Assembly (NCBI GenBank): GCA_900708905.1
Contig: CAADRB010000007.1
Coordinates: 669,982-733,981, forward strand
Length of the DNA: 64,000 nt
DNA from: Hymenolepis diminuta
Taxonomy: Eukaryota > Platyhelminthes > Cestoda > Cyclophyllidea > Hymenolepididae
Reading direction: 5' to 3'
Made by a program: the position numbers and the translations under genes. The notes under the pieces are model-generated. The model was not told where the DNA came from, did no database searches, and saw nothing but the letters and a program-made list of their open reading frames with translations. Below are positions 25,927-40,944 of the stretch, piece by piece (the first letter of the stretch is position 1; each line of letters opens with the position of its first letter).

Positions 25927-28900
25927 TTTTGCACAAAATTAGTTTATTCTATTGCATTTTACAGAAAATAACCTTGAAAAACATTGGTGCTGAATCACTC
26001 AATATCTTCTTGTTTCTTTTAACCAATCATAAAGGTTGAACCAAACTATTTTTTTCTCATTCGTGTACTCCAAATCTCAGGTAGTCTTATATGTTCAACC
26101 ATTTTATTTTTGTAAATTTAGTATCTTCTATATTTCCAATGCTAGGAACTCAAGTTTCCGTAATTATGATGTATCTAACCGCTTGATAGAGTTCGAATTC
26201 GAGACAGTCGGTGGGAATTAATCATCTTAAGACGGCTTCCCACAACAGAAATGTGAATACCATAGAACCGTCCGAATAAACCCCTTAATAGATAGAAATT
26301 TTAGATTAATTGACTGATTTCTTCTAATGACTAGATAACTTAGTTATCTTATATAACTAATCGTCATTATAACTCTTCAAAAGGCCTGAGTATTGAATTC
26401 CAATTTATAGAATAATAAGAAGAAAGCAGGGACTTTAATCAATCGTCATCTATTGTTTGATACGTAAAATGCTAAACAAAGTTAAAAATACTACTCAAGG
26501 TCCGGAGAAAAATGAAGACTTCTTAACGAAATTGAATGCCAAAGAAGAGAAAAGAAGCACGAGATTGCAATAAAAAGACGAATGAAATAGCTTAAGAGTA
26601 TTAAAACAAAGAAACAAAGCCTCTTAAAAAAATTACGGCTTAACTTACTCTCCCGACGTTATGTTTGGCTGATTTTAGGGAAGCCAATGGTGAAATATCT
26701 TATTAAAATGTAACTTTATTCCGCGTAGCGTTATTTTCAAGCAATAGCAAAATGATTTACAGAGTTAAAACTTGGCCTCTTAAAGCTTGTTAATACTAAT
26801 GATAAAATTTAAAATAAGGAGAAACGCCCCTGGTTGGTGAAACTGTCTTGGTTTGAAGTTTTATTCGATTCGTCAACACTTTGGTTTCAGTCGGTATTAC
26901 AGTGATGATTAAAGACTAAATTTCTTGTTTTTGAAATAACATGAATAACTTTCGCTCCCATGTTGAAAGCGTACAGCCCATTCCAAAATAACTGTTTTGA
27001 AATCTCCATCATCCATTATCGATAAACAGTTGTGAATAATCGCTTTAACTGCTCCATAAAAGTGGCAGCTCATATTCATCTTCCAAATAAAAGTTTCACT
27101 TTGAAATTCACTAAGCCTCGTTTTGTCAAAATTTGCAAATAAGATCATTTAATTTCAGTTATCCAGGGAGGTAAAATAACAAACATTTAAATGAAATTAA
27201 CAAGCAAATAAAGCTCTGATCATTGTAAGTTTAAACTCAAACAGAAATCGGAGGAGCACTTGCGAACATTATAACTAAGTCAAATATAAGAAAACATAAT
27301 TAAACAGCCTACAGAGAACTGTGTAAACATTAGTGAAATGTCATATGAATTAGATCGAAACGGCAAGACCAACCCTTCTTAATTAATTACTTCCGGTCAA
27401 TGAGCATCTGCTGCAACCCAGGGGGCGAATCGTGAATTTTGAATTTCGCAACATGAACTGGCCATTTAGTAAATATTGTGCAAACTCAATTTTAGTAATT
27501 AAATAAAAAATCTTTAATGTGTCGCCGTTGTTCTGTGTAACTTTTTAATCTCCTGTACTTTGTCCTTTGCTGGCCTCACTGTAATTTGGTATCAGTTGAT
27601 TCTCACAATTAAACATATTGATTTTTGTATTACTGGGGGTAGTAATAACACTATAGGAGAAATTACTGATAATTAATTTAACTTTCAATTATAATGTAAA
27701 AGTCCATGTATGAACAAAGAGTCTGAATTTAATATAATTTAATTGTTATTGTCTAATTTTTTGCAAACCCCCAAAGGTACTGCCCTTTTTGCAAACTTGA
27801 TTTGAAATGTCAAATCATTTAAGTTGATATTGCGTAGCAAATGAAGGTATTTAGATCTGATATTGAAATAAATAAATCCAGCAGCACTCTGTTTAATTGA
27901 CTTCGAGCGTTATTATCATTGTAGAATCCTCGCTCCATCTCTATGCCAAAAAGTTTTTAATAGTAAATTAAGGAGGGGAAATTCCACTAAAATCATGAAA
28001 ATGATCGTCTTTGAAGAAATGTATTTTCCTTCATTTATTATCCAATATTTATTTAGATATTCTATAAATATTACTTTGTCAATAGATAATCATTCAAACT
28101 TTTATTAAGTTAACTTGTTAATATTTTTATATCTGAGTTTTTTAGTGACAGTTTAAGAACAAGGGGTCTGTGATAAGATATTTCCATATTTACAATAACA
28201 ATAGAGAATGGTACAGCAATCGTAATCTTTTGAATTCTTTCATTATTCCATTTAAATAAAATTTGGTTTCATGTTAAAATATTTCCCATACTCTGAAAGT
28301 ATTAAGAACTTTTGTTTAGTATTTCATCAAATTATTATTTCTCTATATTCTGTCTTAATATTGTTTAATCCCCATTGCTTAAGGGGAAAATGGGAAGGAA
28401 GCTTTTAATGTATATAAATATTTATTAAGCAATCAAATTTATTCTCATTATAAAGAAAAGTAAACTGTAGAACCTCAATCAGTACAGTGGTGGAAGGCAA
28501 AGTACTTAGAGAAATGCACATGAAAGAGTGATCTGAGAAATTGAAAGTGGCGATTTTGAGGTCGTAAGCTGAGAACCCTACGGTTCACTAAATCTAATTT
28601 TATGGTTCATGTTAATCTTTGCCTTTAATACAACTAATAAATAAACGATAAACGTATTAGGAGGCGTTTAGTACCTAAGATTAATAAAATTAATTTTATT
28701 TTATAAAAGTTGTTGGAAAGGATATCAGTATTTAAAATTATTGGAGTTGGCAGCACAGTGGTGTTGTGAGTACGTCTACGGGAGTCTTATTTTAGCATCT
28801 TTATCTAACTTACTCCCAGACATATACATCCGGTTTAATTTGTTAATAAAGTTCGCGCACTCTCTATTTATCATTGGTTTTAATTATCATATGCAACCAA

Positions 28901-31900
28901 ATAATTGTACTTAAACCAACAGCTGTATTGAATTATATTTCGTTAAAGGAGAGTTATTAAAGAAGAATAAAAGAATTCAACAAAGTAGAGGAAGAAGATT
29001 GAAAGATGGCAATAGAAATTAATTTATTCAAAGTCATAGTTTGTTTTTTTTACAATAGAAATTCGTTCTCCTGATTGTCGATCAAATTTTCATCGCCAAT
29101 ATTCAGAGCTTATTGGTCGGTTGTTTAAGTATGATGATTGGTATGAATGTTCCAATGCATTTTAGTCATTGAAAGCCGTAAAATCAGCCCGATTTTATAT
29201 GATATTAAGCAGTTTACATGTTTTCAACGTAGTAGAGATTACATAGATGAGTTCTTTTAATACTGTCGCAAATTTAACTGAACTGCAATTTTTATGTCAT
29301 TGACTTTGGTGAATTACTTATCCCGTTAACGATTATATTAAAAATATTTAGTCGAAAAGCATCTTTCCATGTTAGTAGGAAACTTCTAACTTAAAAAAGG
29401 CAGGATTGATATGACCCTTGCTATCTACTCAATCTGAGCTACTGAAAATTTTGTGTTAAACATGAACGTATGTTTTGGCGCTTGAAAAAAGTTGGAAAAA
29501 TCATGCATTCCCGTGTGAATATACGACATACGATTTTAAATAAGTATTTATTTTCTATTCTTCTGTGATCCACGTTGTGGGTAAATTTTACAAACAAACA
29601 ATATTTGCGTGAATTTTAATTTATTAAATTACTAGTTAAATTACATGAATATAATTATTTCTCATAATTAATTAAACATACATACAAATCCTGAAAATTC
29701 AGCATTAAACTATCACTTTGTGGACATTGTTTGATTTTGAAGAGAAGGCGCAATTCAAGCATCGAAGAAGCTCCATTATTTGCAACTCGATATTATCCTT
29801 CTCTGGCCCGGTTGTTTTCAGTAAGATCTCTTATTACGCTATTTTTAATTTCGAATATATTTATAATTTATATCATTATTTCGTCATTTAACACATTCAG
29901 TAAAAATTGATTTTATCATTCTTTTTTATATTTATTAATTATAAACACAGAACTCAAGAAAATATCGATCAGAAAATAATCTGTTAAGTTGAATTTCTTT
30001 TAATCGAGTGGACTTTCATTTACTCCAGCCGACAGGGAAAAATGTTAATTTCTGATATTATGAGGAACCATTTTGCCGCCCAAATATTTAATTAGCATCA
30101 ATTATTCATCTACATGGATATAATTGTAGGGTTTTCTTTTAATGATTAATATTGCTAGCATAAAATTTATATTGCACAGACAATTCTTTCATTTGAAATT
30201 CTTGTATATCTCGAGGTGAATAACCAGCTATCCAACTATAAACTTAGACGCTGTGAATGTATATTTACTGAGAAACAAATCTAGAAATTTTCAGGTTGAG
30301 ACACTGGATCTAGAAGAATTGAGCTATTCCAAAGTTAAAAAAGCTTGTTCCTTCCTGCGATCAAATTTTGTAAATCTCTTTAATTTTCCTGATTTTTTTA
30401 TTTCTTATCTTATCTTAAATTAGAAATCCAATAATAATAAAAATTATATATTTTTCCTGCCGTAGGGTATTTATTATAGCCGGAATGTTGTCTTTTAACC
30501 GAGGACCGAATGGATTTTATTTCACTTCATCAAATGATCTGACAGCATTTCCGTCTACTTCTTTATTCAATTATATGTTCAATATTCCATTGTATAATGA
30601 CAATGTCTCCGAGTTTATGATAAAATAAAACCATTATATTCCAGCGCACTAGAGAAATTTGTGATTATACCTAACCTTGTTTTGATTTCTTGAACTCTTT
30701 TTGAAGTAGTTTAGTTGGTTTTTCTGCATTGAAAAACCTCAATTTTAACATTAAATATAAATAAAGTTGATCTATTTTAATGGCGCTAGAATATTGGAAT
30801 TAGTGGAAATTTCGTTAAGTAATTTTAATGAAGTATGGCGTTGAGTGTATGAAAAGAACACATTCAAAATGGAGAGAAGAAATTAGACGAAATGACGTCT
30901 TACATTATCTCTGATGCATTCAGTCAAAACCGGTTTTCTAGGGGATTTTTATAATATAATTTATTATTATACGACATAATCTCAGATCATATTTGAAAAC
31001 AGTGTTCCCGCTTCAACTACACAGGACGCCTTTTCATTAGGTAGCTACGTAATATGAGCAGGCAAGGAAGGCTAAAATTGTATGCTATATTAGCTAAATG
31101 ATAATATGTTACCTAACGAGAATCCTATTTAATTAAGTGATATTTATGCAGTCAAAATGTATTGAATAAATCGAGAACTAAAAAAGCAAATTACAACAGT
31201 TTATTACTGAGCACTTAGTTGACAGTGATGTTGGTATTAGGAAAATTGCAGTGTAGGCAACTAGTTTTATCTTAATGCTTCAAGGTTATCTAATAGCACA
31301 TAGAAAATCAAAATTCATGCTTATTAAAAGAGAAAAAAAGTTGATTCCATAAGTGATTGAAAGTGGTACGAAACAGCGTTAAAGATCAAGGTAAACTGAA
31401 CTCATGATCTGAATTTAGGTCAACCTAAAAAACACGACAGCCGTAAACAAGGGACAGAAGAAGAGAATAAGTTAAAAATATTCAAATACGAACCGACCGA
31501 AATTATTCTTTTTACTATTCTTAGCTACCTTCTAAATGAGTCTATGACGAAAGACTCCGTTAAAGTTTAACTCCAACTCAAGTAAAAATCTACTTTCGCA
31601 ATATTGTAATTTACATAAAGGGTCAGTTGAAATTGTCTATGTTTTGCTTGGAAGGAACTGGCACAAGCTTTAAAACGCTCTCATTCTGTGTTATTAAAAA
31701 AATTTCGAGAAAAGAGTAGCACTACAGGGAAAAATCGATATATATATATATATATATATATGGGTGTATGTGTAGAACATTACATATTTAATTCATATTG
31801 AAGATATAGATGAGTTGTAAGAAGAAACCTGAAGAATCAAACTTGTTCATTTTTCATAAAATTACAGATAAGATGTATTTAGTCATTATTAATTATTAAA

Positions 31901-34900
31901 TAAAATTTTTTGAATGATTTTAAACGATTTAAAATAAAATAGTATGATATGATGATCAATAAATTCTACTAATTAATCTAATAATAAAATTTTATTATAA
32001 AAATAATAATTAGCTAATGATGAAATATAATTAATTTATTTTAACTTATTTGAAATTATTTTATTTGCGCTCAATTTTAAATAAATTTTTCCCGTCCCTC
32101 TTGTGTTAACTTTTAGGCTGATTCCAAATGTATTTGCCAAATTTTACAACAAAACCACAAAAGCATAATATAACGCATATATCTGAAATTTTATTTATAT
32201 TTCAAAATTTGTGATAAATATTGAATATCAGTTATGTTTTCGTGCAATAAACCAAATTTAATCTAAATGGCTCTTTAGTTCTTTGCAAAAGACATATTCA
32301 GATGAAAAGGTCCTTATTTGAACGAAAGTTCTCGAACATTCTTGAGCTCTTAATTTTGAATTTTTATTTTTACATTGGTTTAAGATTATTAATTCGATGC
32401 TTAGCGCTCTTCAGAGTTCCCTAACTCCAAGAACTCTCCTGTTGCACAGGAATAACTGGTTTCTTTGGGCATTCACATCATTGGATATTTATCGAGAAGG
32501 AAATAGATGTATGAGATAACTGTCGCACAATCAATTATAATAACTCCAGCTTTACAAAATCCCCTTACACTCAAATTGAAAAACAAATAAAAATTAACAA
32601 ACGGGATGTTCAGAGGTATCCTTTTTACAATTTGTAGGTTAAATAAAAATGAAAGCTTAATATAAAAGAAGCAGAAGAAAAAAACAGTTTTGAAGAAATC
32701 AGTCTCCCTTTGCAATGCAAAATAATTCATGTTAGATTACTGACTTTTATTTCGTATTCTGATAAGTCAGCTTGCATGTCAAGTTATAACAAAATAGCGA
32801 AGCCAAAGGCCATATTGCATTTCGACCATTTAACCTAAATAATGCTTTACTATTATTACCCACGGCCATATAAAAGCTCACAAAGAGAAAAAGAATTCGG
32901 TAAGAAAAAATGCGAAGATCGCAAAGGAGAAAATGAAGATTTGAGAATGTCAAAAGTTGTTCGTATCTTTTGAATTTCTGAAACTTCGATTTACGTACTT
33001 TCTGATAAGAAGTATAATTCAAGCTATGATGTCTGGATATTCAGTCTTCTTGATTTTATCTCTACATTTCTGTGTGCAATTTGTCTGTATGTTCTTACAA
33101 GTAGAGGACAAAGGCACATGGAATTAGTGAAGGTATTCTAAGCATAAATAACAGTGGGATTTAGGGAGATAGAAAATATGGAATTATGAATATAATCTTT
33201 TATTTTACAGGATTAGATCGAAATAACTAAATTGTATAAGCTTATGGAGTGATCTCTGCTGATTGCAGTAGTCAATCTGAATATAAGAAATACTATTTTA
33301 GGTAAAATTGTAAAATTTATATTTAATAAACGCTGGTTCTATGAGTCACTAGATAATACATTATGTTACTTTATGCGAATTCCTTTGTCTGAAAAGAAGG
33401 AATATTAATATAATTTCATACTTCTTTGTTGACACTTTCCTTCAGAAGGAAGCATATTTTCAATTGTGACGTTAAGAATTATAAATGTGACATTTTCATC
33501 ACATTATAAAACATATTAAAATTTGCATCAAGGAAGCCTAATCGAATGCGACAGCACATGATTTATTTAATGTATTGGGAAAAGCGTTCAGGGACTCAGA
33601 AGGCACCTGCGATCACACTTTATTATACTGAGTCATGGAGATAGGCCGGCCCAGGAGGTTACCGTGTCCAGAATCCAGGTGTCTGGATATCAAAATGTCC
33701 ATACTAGAGATTTTTTCAAATGCACTGCGACAGAGGACTACCTACCATGACTGATAAAACCGAAGAAAAGTATCAGGATATATTGGGGTCTGAAGTTAAG
33801 ACATAGTGATTGACCAACGCGAAAAAAGGTTGTAAATATTAAGGTTAGCATTCCAATCCCTGATCATTTTCAAGAAATATCAAGAGGACGAAAAACGCAG
33901 CATGCTGACTTTCGGAAATTTGAATGACCATGTTTGAGGGAAATCGGATCGATTGACTTAAAGACGCTCTGAAGGAAAAGTGAATTGTTGAGGTTGAAAA
34001 ACCATAGATATTCAGGAAAGAATAAGCTCTGATCAATCTGGAAAGGTAAACCAATTAGCAATAATTTAAGTTAAATTCTAATAAAATTTAGACCGTTGTG
34101 AAATGATATGAAAGCCAAAGCTCAGAATCAAAGTCGATCTCCTCACTTTTTCTAGTAGATTATAATGAAATTCACATTTTGTATCTCTCTGTCATATGCG
34201 GACATTCAACAGTTTAAATTAACTAATTCCAAATTCTCTTGATATATTGAAGAATGTTCCTACGGTGCCTAGCTTTCAACTCTAAGCAGTTTCAGGTAAC
34301 AAAACACTGTGTTATCCGGAGACTACCACAGCAGGAATATCTAAATCCTCAAAACATTTAATAAACAATATTGAGAATAGCGTTAAGGGACAAGAAAATG
34401 GAAAAATTTCTCATTTGCCTACATGAAAACAAATCTTTTCGCCGCCCAACGGTAGAGGAATAAAAGTCAGCCCAAGTTTAAACTAAAATTCTTTAAATTT
34501 GCTCAACTGTTTTTGTCTCCATCGTCTCGTATTCGACCAATTCCTTTGATATGTTGCTTTATGAAAATAATTGGCAAAAAAATTAAGACGTGGAAGCTAA
34601 ACGGGTGTTCGATGAAAGAAGGCGAAAGTTGAGTGATGAATCTACTGTAAATTTTACTCCATGCATCAATGAAAGTCAAACACAACTGAAAGATGCATAT
34701 TTGTGAATTCTCGGTGTCATCGACTCTTGCAAGGGAAAGTGAGATTACAGGGCAGTGATAGATCGATCATCACAAACCCAAAGATAATCTGCCAACTAGT
34801 TGACTCCTTTTTTCAGTGGATTTTTGTTACGAGAATTATCGCTGTGAATGCATATAAAAGTATATCACTCAGGTTTTCTATTTAAAGAGCGAGATGATGA

Positions 34901-37074
34901 AAAGAAAGGGTAAGTCTGAAGGAAGTTAAATTTGGAAAAAACAGCAATATCGCAATTAGCCCCTAATCGGACTGTAGCTTTATCTTTCTCGACATCATCT
35001 TTATAAGCCTATCATGTTCTCTGTTTTCTTTTTTCTCAGTCAAGATACTGATTGCACCTATGCTATTTTTCCCCTTTCCAACTTCGATTTCTGGAAATAT
35101 TTGTTGCCAGGTTAGTTATTAACTACAAAACTAAGCATAAGCAGACTCCACTCTCCAAATGGGAATGTAACGAGAAGTTCCAAACCCGTCTTCTTTAATC
35201 AACCCAACTATTGACCTTTTTACCTGTACTTTTTGAATCCTTCGTCAATTAAGCGGTCTTTGTCTATAGTTGTGCAACGCCAAACCCCAAAAAATTGTAA
35301 TTAAAAGATGCAAACCTTTTCCTACCATCGAAAGTACAAGAAATTGTTTGTCAAATGCCGGGTTATACAAATCCATCTACGTTCTTGAAAGATCTGCACA
35401 TAGTGTAATTTTCCGCTTAATGGTCTTTAAAAGTAACCCCTAACTTAATATAAAACTAGCAAACATTCAAAAGACGTAATTATTATTACTTAAGCTACAA
35501 ATAGATAGCTAATCTGCGGAGTGGAAATTCGTAAAATTTCTTTTCCACTATATCTGATTATTTATAACATTGAGAATTCAACAGCTCCCTATCCAAATCA
35601 CGTCTTTAATGAGAATTGCAACTGATCACTCTCTCACCACTACCAATTATAGTAACCCGTTTACTTAACATAGAGTTGCTTCAGGGATTCAAATGATGTA
35701 GGGTTCTCCTCATTTTCTGACTCTCACTTCCACTACCTGAGAACTTCACTTAAGAGTGAACAAACTCTCTATGTATTTTGCTTTTTACATGATAGAATGT
35801 TTTCTCATTATAAATAGTTGTAAGGCTTTGGTAAATAAATAAATACATTTAAAAATTAAAATGTTATATGACCATAGCTAAAACGTTTTTATATTAATCA
35901 ATACTTATTGCAAATTTGGGACAAAATTGTTCACTAATTTTTAATTAAAACGATATCATTTTTAGTAGTGTCGACAATTTGAAATTGTGTCTTGAAATGT
36001 CCAATATCTCCGTGATTTGTCATTCAAGGTCATCACTTTTTATTCTTCAACTGCTTTTAGCATACGCATTTTATGTGAAGAGTACGCAAATAAAAACTAG
36101 CTACTTTCTTATTTTTAAAATGGTTTATGTAATTGTTACTGCCTATGGAAAGACAAAAAACTGCTGCCTTTAATCACAAAGAGCAATAAAGAATAACTCT
36201 TTATGATCAGAGAGAGGAAATGAGGGGCTCAATTAGAATCAAAAACAAAATTATTTCAAATTTCGGATGCATTCGTTTCTTTACATTACTTAACATATAT
36301 GTAATTATTTGCTTTAGGTCTCTTAATTGAAGACAGTTGTAGCAAACAGGCAAGACAGAAAGAAATTGTTTTCACGGTAGCAAACAAGTAATAATTACGA
36401 ACTATGAATTATAAAATAGTCAGTACAAATAAATTAGTCAAGCCATCTGGATTCAAGTGTCTCTCCACTCTTAATTGATACTAGCTACAATGTTTCAGCC
36501 CAACAGGGCCAAATGGATTTTACACAGGGTCGGAAATAACAAAAACAAATGGTTTATTTATATTTTTCAGCTCATAAGCAGATGTTACTTTATTTAATGT
36601 ACTCAACTAAGCTTTAGGAGACTTGAAGTACTTAATTTGATTTAGAGATAATGTCAATACAAGCAACAAAATTCGAACATCAGATTCGCATTAGTAGAAA
36701 ATGTGCGCGAAGGTAATTATGAATCCCGGATATTACGAAACACCATTAGTACACTCTAAGAAGGATATATTATTCTTTTCCCAGAGAGTTACGGTCACTT
36801 TATTTAGCAATTACTATTAATATTATTATCCGTAGCAGAAAGAAAAACCTTTTACCAGATTTAATCATGAAAAAACAAATAAATGGGGAAAATAACAAAC
36901 AAATGCAATAGGGTAGAAAACGGGGTGAGAGGTCAGCAACAAGCAGGTAACTACGTCGGGACATCGCAATTCTAATTTCACCTGAGTCGAAAACCAACGA
37001 ACTAACCGTATTTTCAAATAGGGAGAGTCTACTTTGCGATGTCGTAAACTTCAATCCTCATCATTTGAACCCCC
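25927..37074. other. Intergenic, no gene recognised
   Basis: A long AT-rich stretch up to the assembly gap. It holds a (TA)n microsatellite at 31739, very AT-rich low-complexity sequence near 31870-32060, a 7-bp-arm perfect palindrome near 26333-26349 and an isolated GC-richer patch near 33590-33680. No gene or transposon was recognised. Confidence 0.6.
31739..31760. repeat. (TA)11 microsatellite
   Basis: Eleven uninterrupted TA units, followed by a short TG-rich tail. Confidence 0.95.
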
Positions 37075-37098
37075 NNNNNNNNNNNNNNNNNNNNNNNN
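37075..37098. other. Assembly gap (24 N)
   Basis: Twenty-four undetermined bases. The flanks (CCCC before, ATTCGCG after) do not show what is missing. Confidence 0.99.
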
Positions 37099-37319
37099 AT
37101 TCGCGTGTGGAATTATATCTACTATACTAAAAGCTTGTTGACCAGTTGATTCATTTCCGTTGGTGATCATACCACTTAATTTATTTTAGTCGATTTACAA
37201 CTAATAGCATGTAGCTTAAGCTAACATTGTACAGTTGTCCACAGCTTATTTGTAATGAACTGTAAACTGTAGACTTCTATTTTTAGCGAATGTAATATTC
37301 GCCAATTACTGCAAACATG

Positions 37320-37620
37320 ATGACCCTCTGTGCAGCTTCCAAATTACTCTTATTTCTCATCCTGTATGAAAATACTTCAATTTTTCTTCCACAAAGGCGC
37401 AGTGACATCTTCAGGTCCCTATGACGCAAAACTCCTATCTATCATGCTCGATTACGTCTATCTTTCCACCCCAAACTTCCAATTCTATAACCGTCCCGTT
37501 TCATTAAGAGCATACCGATACTCATTGTCCTCACGCGCGTGCCTGCCCAAGTGACTCATAAATTGCTTTCGTATTCTCACACACATGCGCACGGGCACTC
37601 TGATCATACACTGAATCTAA
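37320..37620 (+). repeat. Dispersed pyrimidine-rich repeat, copy 2
   Basis: Very close to copy 4 at 56328. Shared blocks in order are ATGACCCTCT, GCAGTGACATCTT, AGGTCCCTATGACGCAAAA, TTACGTCTA/ATACGTCTA, TATAACCGTC/CATAACCGTC, GTGACTCATAAATTGC and CACTCTGATCA/CACCCTGATCA. The downstream third of the family (CGTTGTGG onward) is not evident, so this copy appears 3'-truncated. The right boundary is approximate. Confidence 0.8.
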
Positions 37621-40600
37621 ACTTCAGACTTCTCAACTCTCCTTTATACTAAACTGGAATCTCAGAGATATACATTTGTGTTTGTTTGACTGGCACAATT
37701 TATACCATCTTTATAAATTTCAGATGATTAGGATAAAATGAATATAAAGGAAGCATATCGTACCTGAACTAACTGTTCGTCGTTGCATTTGTCACGAGGA
37801 AAACAACGTTTCGCAGTAGTGAGAAAGTCTGATTGAGTAAATCATTTATATATTTGACTCACAATAATTCTATTCACCCATTTTAATTAAAAAAAATGAC
37901 TTTTTACACGATGATAATGAGGTAAATCGTAGGTGTAATTTAAATTAAACTACCCAAGCGGTTAATGCCAAGTACAGCTGTCATTAATATAAATATCAGA
38001 ATTCATTCATGCTGGGGTGCTTTATTAATTCTTTAATTCAGAATCTAAAATATCATCTGCAATTGTTAACATTTTAAGCGAAAATTTTTAAACTGTTGAC
38101 AAAATATGTGCAATCCATATCGTCTGAGGATCTGTTAGTATTAATTCACATTCATTGCATTTAATGTCTACTATTTGCTATTCCAGCATACGTCAATATT
38201 GTCTCAGTGATAATGATAAAAGGCATCATCATGCAATTCTGTCTTATCAGTTTATGAATAAGTATGCTTTTGTATCTTAGACTATTATAGTGGCAGTCTA
38301 CCTAATTAGGTATGGAAACCCACTGATCTGCAAAATGAAAAGGGAAGTTTGGACTGGCGAAAAGATCGTTATTTCACCTATTAACTTGTCAAATTCTGAA
38401 GTTTGCAGTTCTTAGTATGCTATTTTAAATATTTCATATTTCTGTAATCTTTAAAATGATAATCTATGAATCTACTTGTAAAGATGGGATAATTATGTAA
38501 AGATAAAGATACATTTAAAGAAAGTATTAATTTTATTGATTTAGTGTAGGGCAATTTATTAAAAATAAATAAGATACCTAGAAATTTAATTTGGATGAAC
38601 ATTCCTTATTGGTTTCAGCTGAAACATTCTGCGGTAAAGTGAATACAAGACTTGTAACCATCTAAAGTCCACCTTGATCTGTTTCAGATGAAAGCCCTCT
38701 ATCAGTATTGTAGAGACTAGGAGCTAAAGCGAGCAATATGCAACAACAGCTTCCAGGTTCGGTATTCAGAGTCGAGAGTGTCCATAAATGTAATGAATGG
38801 CAAAGACTTAAATGCTAACGAGTTAGGGTGAGAAAGAACGAAAAAAAATGAGAGGTAGAGAACTTGAGAACCAAGTGTCTGAACTACAAGTCTAAAAACT
38901 GGCATTTTTGCAATTACACAGTCAAAATAGCTAAACTATAACAAAAAAGGCGGGTGGAATTCAATAATTTACATCTTCTATCTTCGATTCCGCACTTGGA
39001 ACTCAAATAAAGCGATATCATTCAGATTTAGCTGGCGGTGAAAATTAGAAATAAGTTTCCATAAAGCGGTTAGAATTAAAGCGTTGCTTGAAAAAATGAG
39101 TTTAGGAAACGCTTGAAAAGTAATTCTTCCACAATTTTACAAAATTGGTAAATATAAAAAACGCATGAGACGGTGAAAGTACCAGGGATTTAAAACTTTC
39201 GTTCAACTGTCCCCTAACCCCTTTGAAATTAATCAACCCAAATGAACATATCACATTTTTACTCTTTCAAAAACGCTCCATTATTTTCATTCTTTCCCCA
39301 TGTAAAATTAATGATAAAAGTCATTTATCTTTATGGGCAAAAAAGTAATTTAAGTGAATACTACTGAGTATATGAGTTAAAAGAGAAAATATTGCGGATG
39401 GCCAAAATTGTCTGCGACCTCTTAAATCATCAGTCGCCCACTCATTGGGTACTAATTTTGCATTTTATTCTACCATAACTTCTGGATCATTGGTTGACCT
39501 CAGAGTCTGTTGGGCATTTGTTAATTTTGCCTCGGAATCAAAATCCCTAAACACGTTCATTTTGGCACTAACTCAATAAGACATTCGATTTCTCTCCCAT
39601 TTTCCAGCTTTGGATGATAAGTTAGCGGTCCTCAGAAGATGGTTCAGTCAACCTAGATTCGACGTTTAGTTCTTAATACTGTGGACATTCCAGTTGGCAG
39701 TAGTAACCGTTAATCGTATGCTGCAGCAATACGTTTTTTTCCCAATTAAAACACAAGATTAGATATACACAATGTGTAAACCGAAATTATACGTAAATAA
39801 AATACGGCAATTGTTTGTTTAACCAAACATAAATTTTTAAAAATATTTTTCGCTTTATAGTAACTAACAAACACGTTTGTGCTATGATTATAATCTTGGT
39901 TTCATGATTTGCGTCGTTTAAAATCACTTTTGATCCTTTATTCAACTCTCGACGCAAAGCACGCGATGTAGCGTTAACTTCAAATTTAATTAAGTCGAAA
40001 ATATTCTTTGAAACTTCACCCTTTGATCATTGTCAACTTATAAATTAAGTATAAAGTTACAATATTTTATTATAGTAAGCTGCTTAAAGCAATTTGTTTT
40101 GGTATAGTAAGAGTAAAATGCATTTCTAGGCAGTATTGTTGACATTTATCTAGACCAGTTGTCAAATGATCAATGCTCTTAGTTTCCATCTATTCACTTC
40201 AGAATACCTCAGCCTTGATATTTGCATACGTGCGTCATACCTATCATTTTGTCCGTCATATAGGAAATAGAAACATTTAATACTAGTTGTAAAAGACTGA
40301 TCTCATCCCGACGTTTTTAGCTACAGTTGGATATGACCATTCATCCATTTCCTTTAAAGAGTAAAAAGCCTGAATTTCCTTTTTGCTGTAGCGCCAAAGC
40401 CTTTAGAGGCTTGGATATATCGGTGACTGATAGGTTATTTTAACAGATGGTATTCACTGTGAGTATTACCGACTAATGCTCAAACAGTGATGAGTCCTGT
40501 TAACTTATAAATCTTCCTCTTGGATAAAGCAAGCCAATAAGGAGGAAATTAGCCATAAATCTGCAGTTCTCATTATTTTGCGCTGTCAGATGTATACTTC

Positions 40601-40944
40601 TGACAAATATTTCTGCTGATGCAAACTTCAGGACTTAATATTACAAGTCGAAGTATGAGATTAGTGTTGAGATGGAAAAGGTTATCATAAATCCTCGCTT
40701 AGCTCTCTCTTTAATGTGCTAGAATTTGGAATCTCCGATTCCTATTGTCCAGTTCATATACCCTATACGATCTTTACTTAAATTGACTTATAAATTTTAA
40801 CAAAAGAAATTTAATTCCAATAAAAAATAATGTTTTTTTAAATATTTAATTAAAATATTTGTTTATCTAATGTAATCCGTGTTCTGTTTATGATGTGTTA
40901 AAAGGAAAAGAAGGCGTTATTTAACATATGGGCTGAAAATTCTC
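37621..40944. other. Intergenic, no gene recognised
   Basis: AT-rich sequence between repeat copy 2 and the mariner remnant. Only short chance ORFs were seen. Confidence 0.6.

Noticed and set aside
26333..26349. Perfect palindrome AGATAAC-TTA-GTTATCT
   Set aside because: Seven-base arms are expected by chance in AT-rich DNA, and no paired element or gene is nearby.
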